From positions 1-64,000 of the forward strand of contig NKIU01000002.1 of NCBI GenBank assembly GCA_002256245.1: a stretch of DNA of 64,000 bases, written 5' to 3'. This document shows, piece after piece, positions 51,107 to 61,079 of this stretch. Under the pieces are notes generated by a model. It was not told where the DNA came from, searched no databases, and saw only the letters and a program-made list of their open reading frames with translations. Source of the stretch: Pseudorhodobacter sp. PARRP1. GTDB taxonomy: Bacteria; Pseudomonadota; Alphaproteobacteria; Rhodobacterales; Rhodobacteraceae. Position 1 is the stretch's first letter. The number at the start of each line of letters is the position of its first letter. Position numbers and translations under genes: made by a program.

Positions 51107-52444
51107 TTAGATGCCGTCGTAAATCTCGGCGATGCGGGCGACGGCGGCTTCGGGCGTCATTTCCTCGGAAACTCCGGTGCGGCGGCTGGTCAACTCCACC
51201 ACGCCATTCGCCAAGCCGCGCGGGCCGACGGTGATGCGCCACGGCAGGCCGATCAGGTCCATCGTGGCAAACTTCGCGCCCGCGCGTTCTTCGCGGTCAT
51301 CATAAAGCGCTTCCAGACCTTTGGCCTTCAGCGCCTTGTAAAGCCCTTCGCAGGCGGCATCAGCGGCGGCGTCGCCTTGTTTCAGGTTCACGATGCCGAC
51401 CGGGAAGGGGGTGACGCCTTCGGGCCAGATGATGCCCTTGTCGTCATGGCTGGCTTCGATGATCGCGCCCAGCAGGCGAGAGACGCCGATGCCGTGGCTG
51501 CCCATCTCAACCGGAACCTTGCTGCCGTCGGCGGTGACAACGGTGGCGCCCATCGCTTCGGAATATTTGGTGCCGAAATAAAAGATCTGACCCACCTCGA
51601 TACCACGCGCGACCTTGCGGCGTTCTTCCGGGATGGCGTCGAACAGGGCTTGGTCGTGGGTCTCATCCGTGCGGGCGTAGAGGGTGGTGAATTCTTTGCA
51701 GACGGCTGCGACTTCTTCGCGGTTGTCGTAATCGACCTCGCGGTTGCCCAGTTTCAACTCGGTCACGGCAGAGTCGAAGAACACCTCGGATTCGCCGGTT
51801 GCGGCCAGCACAAGGAATTCGTGGGTGTCATCGCCGCCGATCGGGCCGCTGTCGGCACGCATCGGAATCGCGGTCAGGCCCATGCGTTCATAGGTGCGCA
51901 GGTAGGACACCATATGGCGGTTGTAGGCGTGCAGGGCTGCGGGTTTATCGACGTCAAAGTTGTAGCCGTCTTTCATCAGGAACTCGCGCCCCCGCATCAC
52001 GCCGAAACGCGGACGCATCTCGTCGCGGAATTTCCACTGGATGTGATACAGCGTCAGCGGCAGGTCTTTATAGCTGCCGACATGGGCGCGGAAGATGTCG
52101 GTGATCATCTCTTCATTCGTCGGGCCATACAGCATCTCACGATCCTGACGATCCTTGATGCGCAGCATTTCCTGACCGTAGTCATCATAGCGGCCGCTCT
52201 CGCGCCACAGATCGGCGGGTTGCAGCGTGGGCATCAGCAGGGGGATGTGGCCTGCGCGGACCTGTTCTTCGTGCACGATCTGTTGGATGCGGTTCAGCAC
52301 CCGCAGGCCAAGCGGCAGCCACGAATAGATGCCCGCCGCCTGCTGTTTGATCATGCCAGCCCGCAGCATGTAGCGGTGCGAGACGATCTGCGCCTCGGCG
52401 GGGTTTTCCTTGAGAACAGGCATAAAGTAACGGGAAACGCGCAT
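51107..52444 (-). CDS. proS: Prolyl-tRNA synthetase
   Basis: A 445-aa class II aminoacyl-tRNA synthetase charging tRNA-Pro. Motif 1 is near [20 protein letters not shown], motif 2 is [21 protein letters not shown], and motif 3 is [13 protein letters not shown]. The C-terminal anticodon domain covers about 340-440. It lacks the ~180-aa editing insertion of the E. coli-type enzyme, the usual short form of alphaproteobacteria. ATG 52444 ([20 protein letters not shown]) follows AAGAGG. Confidence 0.96.
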   Translation of the reverse strand: MRVSRYFMPVLKENPAEAQIVSHRYMLRAGMIKQQAAGIYSWLPLGLRVLNRIQQIVHEEQVRAGHIPLLMPTLQPADLWRESGRYDDYGQEMLRIKDRQDREMLYGPTNEEMITDIFRAHVGSYKDLPLTLYHIQWKFRDEMRPRFGVMRGREFLMKDGYNFDVDKPAALHAYNRHMVSYLRTYERMGLTAIPMRADSGPIGGDDTHEFLVLAATGESEVFFDSAVTELKLGNREVDYDNREEVAAVCKEFTTLYARTDETHDQALFDAIPEERRKVARGIEVGQIFYFGTKYSEAMGATVVTADGSKVPVEMGSHGIGVSRLLGAIIEASHDDKGIIWPEGVTPFPVGIVNLKQGDAAADAACEGLYKALKAKGLEALYDDREERAGAKFATMDLIGLPWRITVGPRGLANGVVELTSRRTGVSEEMTPEAAVARIAEIYDGI

Positions 52445-52540
52445 CGCGGCCTCTTGGCTTGGGGTTTGGGCTTTCCTAGCGGGTTGAGGCAGGCCAAGCA
52501 AGCTGTGGGTTCAGGGGCCATTTTGGCGGCATATGGGGGT

Positions 52541-52557
52541 GGTCCCAACTCGGGACC
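52541..52557. repeat. 17-bp palindromic element, copy 2
   Basis: GGTCCC-AACTC-GGGACC followed by TTTTTATTG; identical to 35058-35074 and in the same orientation. It lies about 100 bp upstream of proS, and a CtrA-type box follows 41 bp later. Confidence 0.75.
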
Positions 52558-52597
52558 TTTTTATTGTTATATATATCAGTATGTTAGGGTGGTCATT

Positions 52598-52613
52598 TTA
52601 AGGATTTTTTAAC
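52598..52613. promoter_or_regulatory. CtrA-type box TTAA-N7-TTAAC
   Basis: TTAAGGATTTTTTAAC fits the full CtrA consensus including the terminal C. It lies about 155 bp upstream of proS and 18 bp beyond the 3' end of the LuxR-type gene. Confidence 0.6.
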
Positions 52614-52630
52614 ACTTTGCGCGCAAGGCC

Positions 52631-53152
52631 TTACGCAGGCGGATCGCCGGGCAAACCTTCGGCCAGCAAATCTTCGACGAAATGCGCGGCAAACTGGGCG
52701 CGGCCACTGACGCCCGCCTTGTTGTAGATCGCGGAAAGCTGCGCGCGCACGGTGCCGGATGCCGCGCCGCGGACGGTGGCGATTTCGGCCACATCCAGCC
52801 CCTTCAGCGCGAGATAGGCCACGTCACGCTCGGCTTTACTGAGCGCCCAAGCGTCAAACTGGCGCTGCACCACCTGATGCATCTCGCCGCTGGCCTTGGC
52901 GATGGTGGCTTGCTGGTCTTCCTGATGGCTGAGGGTGCGGCGCAATTCCACCGCGCCCAGAACAACGCCCAGGATCAACGCCAGCGTCACCAGAATCTGC
53001 ATCCACAACTGCGGCCCCACGCCATCTTCGCGCCATTCGCTCAAGGCGTTGGCCACGAAAAACACCGCAGCCGAGGTTTGCAGCAGCACCACAAGCGCAA
53101 GCACGGCGGGGCGGCCGCCCTTGCTGTTTTTCAGTCCGGTTGGAAAGGTCAT
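52631..53152 (-). CDS. Membrane-anchored LuxR-type HTH protein
   Basis: A 173-aa protein with two predicted membrane helices (about 15-35 and 50-70), a helical linker, and a C-terminal LuxR/GerE helix-turn-helix (about 102-165). The HTH contains LSKAERDVAYLALKGLDVAE and GTVRAQLSAIYNKAGVSGR. There is no receiver or autoinducer domain, so it would be a one-component regulator signalling from the membrane. It is the last gene after PepSY and cytochrome b561 genes, so it may respond to electron-transport or periplasmic state. ATG 53152 has only a weak ribosome site. Confidence 0.8.
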   Translation of the reverse strand: MTFPTGLKNSKGGRPAVLALVVLLQTSAAVFFVANALSEWREDGVGPQLWMQILVTLALILGVVLGAVELRRTLSHQEDQQATIAKASGEMHQVVQRQFDAWALSKAERDVAYLALKGLDVAEIATVRGAASGTVRAQLSAIYNKAGVSGRAQFAAHFVEDLLAEGLPGDPPA

Positions 53153-53170
53153 CTGCGGCTTGCCTTGCAA

Positions 53171-53836
53171 TCACTGAGGTTTGGTCTTGGCATCGGCTTT
53201 GGTGGCACGGCGTCCCACCAGCATCGCCGGAACCAGATTGTGCCGCATTACCACGCTTTCCACGATCACGCCGCCAATATGCAAAGCCACCAGCAGAAGG
53301 ATCAGATTGGCGACGATCTCATGCGCGTCTTTGACCCAGCCATCGGCCTCGTTATCGTCACCTGCCTCGGTGGTTTTCGCAAGCTGCGACCAGTCTCCAC
53401 TGTCAACAATCGCCTGCCGTGCCGAGACTGCGAACGGGTTCGGCCCGGACATGCTGATGCCAGAGGCGACCATGAAGGCGATGCAGGCCCACAGCGCATA
53501 GGCCATGATCGCGCCCGCCGGGTTGTGCGAGCGGTAGCTGCGCGGCTTGCCTTTCAGCAGTTGTTTCATATGGCGCAGGGCGGCGAGCGGATTGGGTGGA
53601 AAGGCCGAAAACCGCGCCTCGGGGTTGCCGATGATACCCCACGCCATGCGCAAGACCAACAGCGCCAACCCGCCAAACCCAAACCAAACATGCACCGGGC
53701 TGCCGCCCTTGGTAAAGACCTCGTTGGCCAGAATGACAATGACGATGCCCCAATGGGAAAGCCGCACGATGCGGTCCCACAGAAGGGGCGGGTGAACGGC
53801 TGGGGGGCGCGTGCCCCCCATATCCAGATGCGCCAT
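53171..53836 (-). CDS. Cytochrome b561-type membrane protein
   Basis: A 221-aa di-haem b561/Ni-Fe hydrogenase cytochrome-like protein. It has four to five helices and histidines in RLSHWGIVIVILANE, GSPVHVWFGFGG and KDAHEIVANLILLLVALHIG, the usual haem-ligand pattern. It probably moves electrons between quinone and a periplasmic partner; the PepSY gene upstream and overlapping (TGATG) encodes a candidate partner. Acceptor and donor are unknown. Confidence 0.88.
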   Translation of the reverse strand: MAHLDMGGTRPPAVHPPLLWDRIVRLSHWGIVIVILANEVFTKGGSPVHVWFGFGGLALLVLRMAWGIIGNPEARFSAFPPNPLAALRHMKQLLKGKPRSYRSHNPAGAIMAYALWACIAFMVASGISMSGPNPFAVSARQAIVDSGDWSQLAKTTEAGDDNEADGWVKDAHEIVANLILLLVALHIGGVIVESVVMRHNLVPAMLVGRRATKADAKTKPQ

Positions 53837-54102
53837 CAGTCGTTGCTTTCCTTGATGGTCAGCACAGCGCCGGTGGCCGGATCAATGGTGACGTCCATTT
53901 TCTTCGAGGTTGCAGCATCGGTGCAGACGGCTTCGATCTTGCCATCTTCGGCCTCGAACATATCCACCCGGCAACCGGCCTTTTCCAAGGCGACCTTGGC
54001 GGCATCGGCGTTTGCGCCGACGATATCACCGACAGCGGGCATCGCCGAGGCTGCAAACGGGGTGGCGAGCAAAGCAAGGGTCAGAAGCAAAGTGCGAGAC
54101 AT
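53836..54102 (-). CDS. PepSY-domain periplasmic protein
   Basis: An 88-aa protein with signal peptide (SRTLLLTLALLATPFAASA) and one PepSY module (ADAAKVALEKAGCRVDMFEA then EDGKIEAVCTD ... MDVTIDPATGAVLTI). It contains two cysteines that could form a disulphide. Small PepSY proteins are often paired with cytochrome b561, as here. AAGGA precedes ATG 54102. First gene of a three-gene operon. Confidence 0.87.
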   Translation of the reverse strand: MSRTLLLTLALLATPFAASAMPAVGDIVGANADAAKVALEKAGCRVDMFEAEDGKIEAVCTDAATSKKMDVTIDPATGAVLTIKESND

Positions 54103-54411
54103 GATGTGTATCCTTAACGTGGGCGATCTTTGATTGGACCGCGTTGATAGGGTGGTTGGTGTCGCCGGATGCGGCAGGGTGCTGCGTTCGGCTGGCACTT
54201 ACTTGGCGGGGATTTGCGGGCGGTTCTATTGATCAGGGGTGGTGTTTTGCGGGCATAAGCGGGCGCTTATGGCGGTTTTGCCGGGTTTTGCGTGCGGGGT
54301 GGGCGATGTTGGCGCAAGTTCGCAGCTTGAGTCGCGGCGATGGTCGGGCTGCCTCTTGCAACGCTGCCGCCCAAGGGCGATATGACTGGCTGGTGAAAAA
54401 GGGGCGAACAT
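54103..54411. other. Divergent intergenic region with an inverted repeat
   Basis: 309 bp between the PepSY and PerM-like genes with no gene seen. CATAAGC-GGGC-GCTTATG (54254-54271) is a perfect 7-bp inverted repeat that could be an operator for either side. Confidence 0.45.
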
Positions 54412-55503
54412 ATGGCACTTCCGGTCAGCGCACAGGTGAAATACTGGTGCATCGCCTTGTTGGTGCTGTTTGCGCTGCTGTTCCTGCTGGGCTCGGTGAT
54501 CCTGCCGTTTCTGGTGGGCGGGGCGATGGCGTATTTCCTTGATCCGGTGGCGGACCGGTTGCAGCGCTGGGGCCTAAGCCGGGTGGCGGCAACCACGGTG
54601 ATCACGCTGGTGGGCTTGATGGCGATGGTGCTGCTGGTGCTCTCGGTTATCCCGACGCTGATTTCGCAGACCTCGGCGCTGATCAACGCGGCGCCCGAGA
54701 TTGCCAAGCGGCTGCAAGGCTTCATGATCGAGAAATTCCCGGAATTGACCGACAGCACCTCGACCATCCGCACCACATTGGCGGAAATCGGCACCGCCAT
54801 TCAGGCCAAGGGCGCGTCTTTGGCGCAGGGCGTGCTGACCTCGGCGCTCAGCCTGATCTCGGCGGTGGTGTTCATCGTCGTGGTGCCGGTGGTGACGTTC
54901 TACATGCTGCTCGATTGGGATCACATGGTGGCGCGAATCGACGCGCTGTTGCCGCGCGATCATGCGCCGGTGGTGCGCAGGCTGGCGGGCGAGATCAACG
55001 ACGCGCTGTCGGCGTTCGTGCGCGGGCAGTTGACGGTCTGTCTGGCGCTGGGGGCGTATTATGCCACCGGGCTGATGCTGGTGGGCTTGCAGTTTGGTCT
55101 GGTGGTGGGGGCGATTGCCGGGGCGATCACGTTTATTCCCTATATCGGCGCGCTGGTGGGCGGGGCTTTGGCGATTGGTCTGGCGCTGTTCCAGTTCTGG
55201 GGAGATTGGGTCTCGATTGGCCTTGTGGCGGGGGTGTTTGCCATCGGGCAATTCCTTGAAGGCAATGTGCTGACGCCAAAGCTGGTCGGCCAATCGGTGG
55301 GGCTGCATCCGGTGTGGCTGATGTTTGCGCTGTCGGTGTTCGGGTCGCTGTTCGGCTTTGTGGGGATGCTGGTGGCGGTGCCGGTGGCGGCGGCGATGGG
55401 CGTGCTGATCCGGTTTGGCGTGTCGCAATATCAGGCGAGCACGCTTTACAAGGGCGTAAGCGGCCCCCATCTGGTGCTGCCGCGCGACGAGGATGCGCGG
55501 TGA
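54412..55503 (+). CDS. PerM/AI-2E-family transporter
   Basis: A 363-aa membrane protein of the AI-2E transporter (UPF0118) superfamily with about eight helices. It has LPFLVGGAMAYFLDPVADRL, FVRGQLTVCLALGAYYATGL, GAIAGAITFIPYIGALVGG and EGNVLTPKLVGQSVGLHPVW. Members include permeases and Na+/H+ antiporters; the substrate is unknown. The stop overlaps the following hdaA-like gene by 4 bp (GTGA), an arrangement frequent in alphaproteobacteria (perM-hdaA, known from general genome organisation). Confidence 0.88.
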   Translation: MALPVSAQVKYWCIALLVLFALLFLLGSVILPFLVGGAMAYFLDPVADRLQRWGLSRVAATTVITLVGLMAMVLLVLSVIPTLISQTSALINAAPEIAKRLQGFMIEKFPELTDSTSTIRTTLAEIGTAIQAKGASLAQGVLTSALSLISAVVFIVVVPVVTFYMLLDWDHMVARIDALLPRDHAPVVRRLAGEINDALSAFVRGQLTVCLALGAYYATGLMLVGLQFGLVVGAIAGAITFIPYIGALVGGALAIGLALFQFWGDWVSIGLVAGVFAIGQFLEGNVLTPKLVGQSVGLHPVWLMFALSVFGSLFGFVGMLVAVPVAAAMGVLIRFGVSQYQASTLYKGVSGPHLVLPRDEDAR

Positions 55504-56171
55504 GCAGGCAGCTGGCATTCGATCTGCCCAGCGGTGAGGCGTTTCGGCGGGCGGATTTCTTTGCCTCGCCCGCCAATGCGCAGGCGCTGGCCAGTGTCGA
55601 GGCGTGGCGCGATTGGCCGGGGGGCAAGCTGGTGCTGATCGGGCCGGAAGGCGCGGGCAAGACGCATCTGGCGCATATCTGGGCCGAGATGGCCGGGGCC
55701 GAGGTGATCGCGGCGCAGCGTTTGGCCGATGCCGATCTGCACGATCTGGCGCAGGGACCGGTGGCGGTGGAAAACGCCGACCGTATCGCAGGCGACCGTG
55801 AGGCCGAGGTGGCGCTGTTTCATCTGCACAACCTGCTCGATGGCCGCGGGCTGCTGGTGACGGCAGCGCGCCCCCCGCGCGATTGGGGCCTCACGCTGCC
55901 CGATCTTCTCAGCCGGATTCAGGCGGCTTCCGTCGCACAACTCGATCCGCCGGATGACATGCTGCTGTCGGCGGTGCTGATCAAACTGTTTGCCGACCGC
56001 CAGATCGCGGTGCCGCCAAACCTGATCCCCTATCTTGTCTCGCGGATGGACCGCTCCATCGCGGCCGCGCGCGAATGGGTCAAGTTTCTGGATGCCCGCG
56101 CGCTGGCCTTGGGCCGCCCCGTCACCCGCGCGCTGGCCGCCGAGGTGCTGGACTTGGCCGAGGCGCGGTGA
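55500..56171 (+). CDS. hdaA: HdaA-like regulatory inactivator of DnaA
   Basis: A 223-aa AAA+ protein related to DnaA. The start is [15 protein letters not shown] (Hda-type clamp-binding motif QLAFDL), followed by P-loop [16 protein letters not shown] (about 50-65) and C-terminal [18 protein letters not shown] (arginine finger/box VII region). There is no DnaA DNA-binding domain IV. In Caulobacter HdaA binds the sliding clamp and stimulates DnaA-ATP hydrolysis. GTG 55500 overlaps the upstream gene; ppk1 follows after about 45 bp. Confidence 0.9.
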   Translation: MSRQLAFDLPSGEAFRRADFFASPANAQALASVEAWRDWPGGKLVLIGPEGAGKTHLAHIWAEMAGAEVIAAQRLADADLHDLAQGPVAVENADRIAGDREAEVALFHLHNLLDGRGLLVTAARPPRDWGLTLPDLLSRIQAASVAQLDPPDDMLLSAVLIKLFADRQIAVPPNLIPYLVSRMDRSIAAAREWVKFLDARALALGRPVTRALAAEVLDLAEAR

Positions 56172-56215
56172 GACAGTGTCACCAAGGCGTTACCATTGAT
56201 CAGCATGAAGGCCCG

Positions 56216-58378
56216 ATGACCCAATCTGACTTTCTCAAGACCCCGTTCCCGGCACCGATTGAGGTGCCCGAAGCAGAGATCACCGGCCCGCGCCGGTTTT
56301 TTAACCGCGAACTCAGTTGGTTGGCGTTCAACTGGCGTGTGCTGGATGAAGCCAGCAACCCGGCGGTGCCGCTGCTGGAGCGGCTGCGGTTCTTGTCCAT
56401 CTCGGCCACCAATCTGGATGAATTCTACACCGTGCGGGTGGCGGGGCTGCGGGCTTGGGTGCGGGCGAAGAACAAGACGCTGTCCGAGGATGGCCGCTCG
56501 GCTGCCGAGCAGTTGACGCTGATCCACGCCAATGCGCGCCGCTTGATGCACACCCAGCAAGCCGTGTTCAACAAGCTGAAAAAGCTGATGGATGTGCAGG
56601 GCATCAGCCTTCTGACGCGGTCAAAACTGACCGTGCGCGATCTGAAGTTTCTGGAAGATCACTTTCTGAACAAGGTGTTCCCGGTGCTGTCGCCGCTTGC
56701 GATTGACCCCGCGCATCCGTTTCCGTTCATCCCCAACGCAGGCTTTTCGCTGGCCTTGCAACTAGAGCGTGAAACCGATCACCGCAGTTTGCAGGCGCTT
56801 CTGCCTATTCCGCAGCAGATCGCGCGGTTTGTGCGGTTGCCCGACAAGGATGGCGAATACCGCTTTCTGCCGCTGGAAGAATTGCTGCTGATCCATCTCG
56901 ATATGCTGTTTCCGGGCTATAAAGACCGCGGCCATTGCCTGTTTCGCGTGCTGCGCGACAGCGATCTTGAGGTCGAGGACGAGGCCGAGGACCTTGTGCG
57001 CGAGTTTGAAACCGCGCTGAAGCGGCGGCGTCGCGGCGAGGTGATCCGCCTGAAGCTGTCATCAGGTGCGCCGCCCGAATTGCGCGCGCTGATCATGGAA
57101 GAACTGGGCGTGACGCCCGATGAAATGGTCGAGGTGCGCGGGCTTTTGGGCGTGGCCGATCTGAAGGAGTTGGTGCTGTCGCAGCGCCCTGACCTTTTAT
57201 GGCCTCGCTTTAGCCCGCGCGTGCCCGAACGGGTGCAGGACCATGGCGGCGATCTGTTTGCGGCGATCAAGCAGAAGGACATTCTGCTGCATCACCCCTA
57301 TGAGACCTTTGATCTGGTGATCAATTTTCTGGAACAGGCGGCGCGCGACCCGAACGTGCTGGCGATCAAACAGACGCTGTATCGCACCTCGTGGGATAGC
57401 CCGATCGTCGCGGCTTTGTGCGAGGCCGCTGAGGCGGGCAAGTCGGTAACGGCGCTGGTGGAGTTGAAAGCCCGGTTCGATGAGGCTGCCAATATCCGGC
57501 AAAGCCGCCGTTTGGAGCGCGCGGGCGCGCATGTGGTTTACGGCTTTATGAACTACAAAACCCACGCGAAAATCAGCACCGTGGTGCGGCGCGAGGGCGA
57601 AAATCTGGTGACCTACACCCATTACGGCACCGGGAATTACCACCCGATTACCGCCAAGGTTTACACTGACCTGAGTTTTTTCACCTGTGACGCCGCTTTG
57701 GGGCGCGATGCGACGCGGGTGTTCAACTACCTTTCGGGCTATGTTGAACCACAAGGGCTTGAAAACCTTGCAATATCGCCGTTCACGCTGAAATCGCGCC
57801 TGCTGGAGATGATTGCAGCCGAGGCGGCGCATGCCCGCGCGGGGCGGCCTGCGGAAATCTGGGGCAAGGTCAATTCGCTGATCGACCCCGATGTGATTGA
57901 CGCGTTTTATGCGGCCTCCAACGCCGGGGTGAAGATCAGCCTTGTGGTGCGCGGGATTTGCGGGGTTCGGCCCGGAATCAAGGGCTTGTCCGAGAATATC
58001 CGGGTGAAATCCATTGTGGGCCGCTTTCTGGAACACAGCCGGATCATCTGCTTTGGCAACGGCCATGGCCTGCCATCGAAACAGGCGCGGGTGTTCATTT
58101 CTTCTGCCGATTGGATGGGCCGCAATCTGACGCGGCGGGTGGAGACGCTGGTGGAAATCCACAACCCCACCGTGCAGGCGCAGATTGTCGGGCAAATCAT
58201 GGCCGCCAATCTGGCGGATGAGGCGCAATCTTGGGTGTTGCAGCCGGGCGGCGCCTACAAGCGCGAGCAGACAGCGGTGGACGGCGGCGCTTTCAACTGT
58301 CACCGTTTCTTCATGGAGAATCCCTCGCTGTCTGGCCGTGGCACGGCGGGCGCCAAGGATGTGCGGAACCTTGCCTGA
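56216..58378 (+). CDS. ppk1: Polyphosphate kinase 1
   Basis: A 720-aa enzyme that makes polyphosphate from ATP. The N-terminal domain has [20 protein letters not shown]. The catalytic domains contain [14 protein letters not shown], the phosphorylated histidine in [14 protein letters not shown] (His450), [10 protein letters not shown], and [20 protein letters not shown]. Length is typical. ATG 56216 is used; the longer frame overlaps hdaA. It is followed by ppx, a common ppk-ppx pairing. Confidence 0.96.
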   Translation: MTQSDFLKTPFPAPIEVPEAEITGPRRFFNRELSWLAFNWRVLDEASNPAVPLLERLRFLSISATNLDEFYTVRVAGLRAWVRAKNKTLSEDGRSAAEQLTLIHANARRLMHTQQAVFNKLKKLMDVQGISLLTRSKLTVRDLKFLEDHFLNKVFPVLSPLAIDPAHPFPFIPNAGFSLALQLERETDHRSLQALLPIPQQIARFVRLPDKDGEYRFLPLEELLLIHLDMLFPGYKDRGHCLFRVLRDSDLEVEDEAEDLVREFETALKRRRRGEVIRLKLSSGAPPELRALIMEELGVTPDEMVEVRGLLGVADLKELVLSQRPDLLWPRFSPRVPERVQDHGGDLFAAIKQKDILLHHPYETFDLVINFLEQAARDPNVLAIKQTLYRTSWDSPIVAALCEAAEAGKSVTALVELKARFDEAANIRQSRRLERAGAHVVYGFMNYKTHAKISTVVRREGENLVTYTHYGTGNYHPITAKVYTDLSFFTCDAALGRDATRVFNYLSGYVEPQGLENLAISPFTLKSRLLEMIAAEAAHARAGRPAEIWGKVNSLIDPDVIDAFYAASNAGVKISLVVRGICGVRPGIKGLSENIRVKSIVGRFLEHSRIICFGNGHGLPSKQARVFISSADWMGRNLTRRVETLVEIHNPTVQAQIVGQIMAANLADEAQSWVLQPGGAYKREQTAVDGGAFNCHRFFMENPSLSGRGTAGAKDVRNLA

Positions 58379-58429
58379 AACCCGCGCGACATCAGGGCGC
58401 GCGGTTGAATGATCTGAACGGAAATACCA

Positions 58430-59977
58430 ATGACCGAAGACCACGACGACGACCACGGCCCGTTTGGCCGCCCTTTGTTTGATGACCCCTCGGCGCGCGC
58501 GCTCAGCCGTGTTGGGGTGGTCGATGTCGGATCAAACTCGGTGCGGATGGTGGTGTTTGATGGCGCGGCGCGCTCGCCTGCCTATTTCTACAACGAAAAG
58601 CTGATGTGCGGCTTGGGCAAGGGGCTGGCCGAAACCGGCAAGCTGAACCCCGAGGGGCGCAGGCGGGCGCTGGTGGCGTTGAAAAGATTCTCGTTGTTGG
58701 CCAAGGGGATGGGCATTGAAACCCTGACGGTGGTGGCAACCGCTGCGGCGCGCGAGGCCAGCGATGGCCCGGCGTTTCAGGCCGAAGTGCTGGCGCAGAC
58801 CGGGCTGAAAATCTGGGTGGTGGACGGCGACGAAGAAGCCCGGCTGTCGGCGCAGGGTGTGCTTTTGGGCTGGCCGGATGCCAAGGGGATTGTGTGCGAT
58901 ATCGGCGGCAACTCGATGGAGCTTGCGAAAATCGGCGGCGGCGTGGTGGGGCAACGCGTCTCGACCCCGCTGGGACCGTTCCGGCTGCAACAGGTGGCCG
59001 ACACGCCGAAAAAGCGCGCGGCCCACATCGACCGCATCCTGAAAGAGTGTCAGGCAAAGCTGAACTCGGAAGGCGAGCGGATTTATCTGGTGGGCGGCTC
59101 GTGGCGGGTGATCGCCCGGCTGGATATGGAGCGGCGCGGCTATCCGCTGACGGTTTTGCACGAATACCGGATGATGCCGCAGGATTTGCTGGAAACACTC
59201 GATTGGATTGCCGCCAGCGATCTGAACCAGTTGCGCAGCAAGACCGGCACCGGGGTGGAGCGGATGGAATTGGTGCCGCTGGCCTGCGAGGTGATGCGCG
59301 AGTTGATCAAGATGCTGAAGCCGTCGGAAATTGACGTTTCGGCCTACGGTATCCGCGAAGGGCTGCTGTTTGAGCAGATGCCGGAAAAACTGCGCGCGCG
59401 CGATCCGCTGATCGAGGCCGCGCGGATGGCCGAGAAGACCTCGTCGCGGATTCCGGGGTTTGGCAAGAAGCTGTATGAGTTCCTGCTGCCGCTGTTTCCA
59501 ACGGTGACCGAGGAGCGGATACGCCTGATCAAGGCGGCCTGCCTTTTGCACGACACCACCTGGCGTGCGCACCCCGATTACCGCGCCGAGGCGTGTTTTG
59601 ACAACGCCACCCGCGCCAATCTGGGCGGTTTGGATCATCCGGGCCGGGTGTTTTTGGGCCTCGCGCTGCTGCACCGCTACAAAAACAGCCGGTCAGGCTC
59701 GCGGATGGAGCCGCTGTTCAAGCTGCTGAGCGATGAAGAACTGGTGGACGCCGAGGTGCTTGGCAAGGCGATGCGGTTTGGTGCGATGTTCTCGGTCGGC
59801 GATCCACGCCGCGCCGGGCGGCTGGTCTGGCACCCCGCGACACGTCTGCTGGAGCTGCACCTGACCGAGGAGGGGCGCGGGCTGTTCGGCGAGGTGGCCG
59901 AGGCGCGCTTTACGTCGCTGGCGCAATCGCTGAAGGCGCAGACGGTGCTGGGGGTGATGGATGCTGCTGCGGTTTGA
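58430..59977 (+). CDS. ppx: Exopolyphosphatase / Ppx-GppA family
   Basis: A 515-aa ASKHA-fold phosphatase. It has VGVVDVGSNSVRMVVFDG (phosphate-1 motif, about 27-44), VVATAAAREASDG, CDIGGNSMELAKIG (phosphate-2) and DGDEEARLSAQG, with a C-terminal HD-like helical domain (LLHDTTWRAHPDYRA). It hydrolyses polyphosphate or pppGpp. The VOC-type gene overlaps its 3' end by 17 bp. Confidence 0.94.
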   Translation: MTEDHDDDHGPFGRPLFDDPSARALSRVGVVDVGSNSVRMVVFDGAARSPAYFYNEKLMCGLGKGLAETGKLNPEGRRRALVALKRFSLLAKGMGIETLTVVATAAAREASDGPAFQAEVLAQTGLKIWVVDGDEEARLSAQGVLLGWPDAKGIVCDIGGNSMELAKIGGGVVGQRVSTPLGPFRLQQVADTPKKRAAHIDRILKECQAKLNSEGERIYLVGGSWRVIARLDMERRGYPLTVLHEYRMMPQDLLETLDWIAASDLNQLRSKTGTGVERMELVPLACEVMRELIKMLKPSEIDVSAYGIREGLLFEQMPEKLRARDPLIEAARMAEKTSSRIPGFGKKLYEFLLPLFPTVTEERIRLIKAACLLHDTTWRAHPDYRAEACFDNATRANLGGLDHPGRVFLGLALLHRYKNSRSGSRMEPLFKLLSDEELVDAEVLGKAMRFGAMFSVGDPRRAGRLVWHPATRLLELHLTEEGRGLFGEVAEARFTSLAQSLKAQTVLGVMDAAAV

Positions 59978-60578
59978 TCATCTTGCGGTGTCGGCCACCG
60001 CGTTGGCAGAAGGCGTGGCGGTTGTCGAACAGGCGCTGGGCGTGGCCATGGCGGGCGGCGGTCAGCACCCGCATATGGCGACGCATAATCGGCTTTTGGG
60101 CTTGGGGGATTTGTATCTTGAGGTGATCGCGGCGGACCCCTCGGCTGTCGCCCCCGATTGGCCGCGTTGGTTCGATTTAGACAACTTTCAGGGCCGACCG
60201 AGGCTGACAAACTGGGTTGCTTGTTGCGATAATATAAGTGCCGCGGTGGCCGCCAGCCCCGATGGCGTGGGCATCCCGGTGGCTTTGCAGCGCGGTGACT
60301 ACCGCTGGCAGATGGCGGTGCCCGCAGATGGCAAGCTGCCGTTTGACGGCTGCTTTCCGGCTTTGATCGAATGGGCGGGCACCCTGCATCCCGCGCGCGC
60401 CTTGCCCGAAAGCGCGGTGCGGTTGCAGCGGCTAGAAGTGGCGCATCCGCAGGCCGGGGCCCTGAATGACGTGCTGGCGCGGTTGTTTTCCGATCCGCGC
60501 GTGGTGATCGTGCCGGGGGCCGAAAAGGCCATGCGGGCAACCTTCACCACCCCGCACGGGCTGCGCGTGCTGGAATGA
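59961..60578 (+). CDS. Glyoxalase-like (VOC) domain protein
   Basis: A 205-aa protein of the glyoxalase-like family (PF13468-like). It begins MLLRFDHLAVSATALAEGVA, contains GGGQHPHMATHNRLLGLGDL YLEVIA and ends with CPA-type FTTPHGLRVLE. His and Glu residues that could bind metal are present (FDHLAV, YLEVI). Enzymatic role unknown. It overlaps ppx by 17 bp and the GNAT gene by 4 bp. Confidence 0.82.
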   Translation: MLLRFDHLAVSATALAEGVAVVEQALGVAMAGGGQHPHMATHNRLLGLGDLYLEVIAADPSAVAPDWPRWFDLDNFQGRPRLTNWVACCDNISAAVAASPDGVGIPVALQRGDYRWQMAVPADGKLPFDGCFPALIEWAGTLHPARALPESAVRLQRLEVAHPQAGALNDVLARLFSDPRVVIVPGAEKAMRATFTTPHGLRVLE

Positions 60579-61048
60579 TCCGCGCCGCGCTGCCGGGCGA
60601 TGCCGCCGCAATAGCGGATTTGTGGAACCCTTGGATCACCGAAACCGCGATCACCTTCGCCTCGAACGCGAAGTCTGAAGCCGATGTTCAGGAGATGATC
60701 GCGGCACGTGCGTGCTTTTTGGTTCACATCAGCAACGGGCTGCAAGGCTTTGCAACCTATAGCCAATTTCGCGGGGGCAATGGCTATGCCACCTGCATGG
60801 AGCACACCATCGTGCTGTCCCCCGGCGCGCGCGGCAAGGGTGTCGGCAGGGCGCTGATGGCAGCGGTCGAGGATCATGCCCGCAGCTTTGGCGCGCATCA
60901 GATGATTGGCGGCATTTCGGGCGAAAACCCCGAGGGCCGCGCGTTTCATGCCGCCCTCGGCTATCACGAGATTGCGATCATCCGCCAAGCGGGCTTCAAA
61001 TTTGGCCGCTTTATGGATCTTGTGCTGATGCAGAAATTCCTGTCCTGA
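60575..61048 (+). CDS. GNAT-family N-acetyltransferase
   Basis: A 157-aa acetyltransferase of the phosphinothricin/methionine-sulfone (Pat/MddA) type. It starts MIRAALPGDAAAIADLWNPW, has the acetyl-CoA loop LSPGARGKGVGRALMAAVED, and GYHEIAIIRQAGFKFGRFMD near the C-terminus. It probably N-acetylates an amino-acid-like compound. The start overlaps the upstream stop (ATGA). Confidence 0.88.
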   Translation: MIRAALPGDAAAIADLWNPWITETAITFASNAKSEADVQEMIAARACFLVHISNGLQGFATYSQFRGGNGYATCMEHTIVLSPGARGKGVGRALMAAVEDHARSFGAHQMIGGISGENPEGRAFHAALGYHEIAIIRQAGFKFGRFMDLVLMQKFLS

Positions 61049-61079
61049 CAGGACCCTCGGAACCCGATAAGCTGAGCAT

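Noticed and set aside
50999-52612. Open frame of over 500 codons antisense to proS
   Set aside because: Mirror of proS codon usage; no recognisable motif, and the opposite strand encodes all proS motifs.
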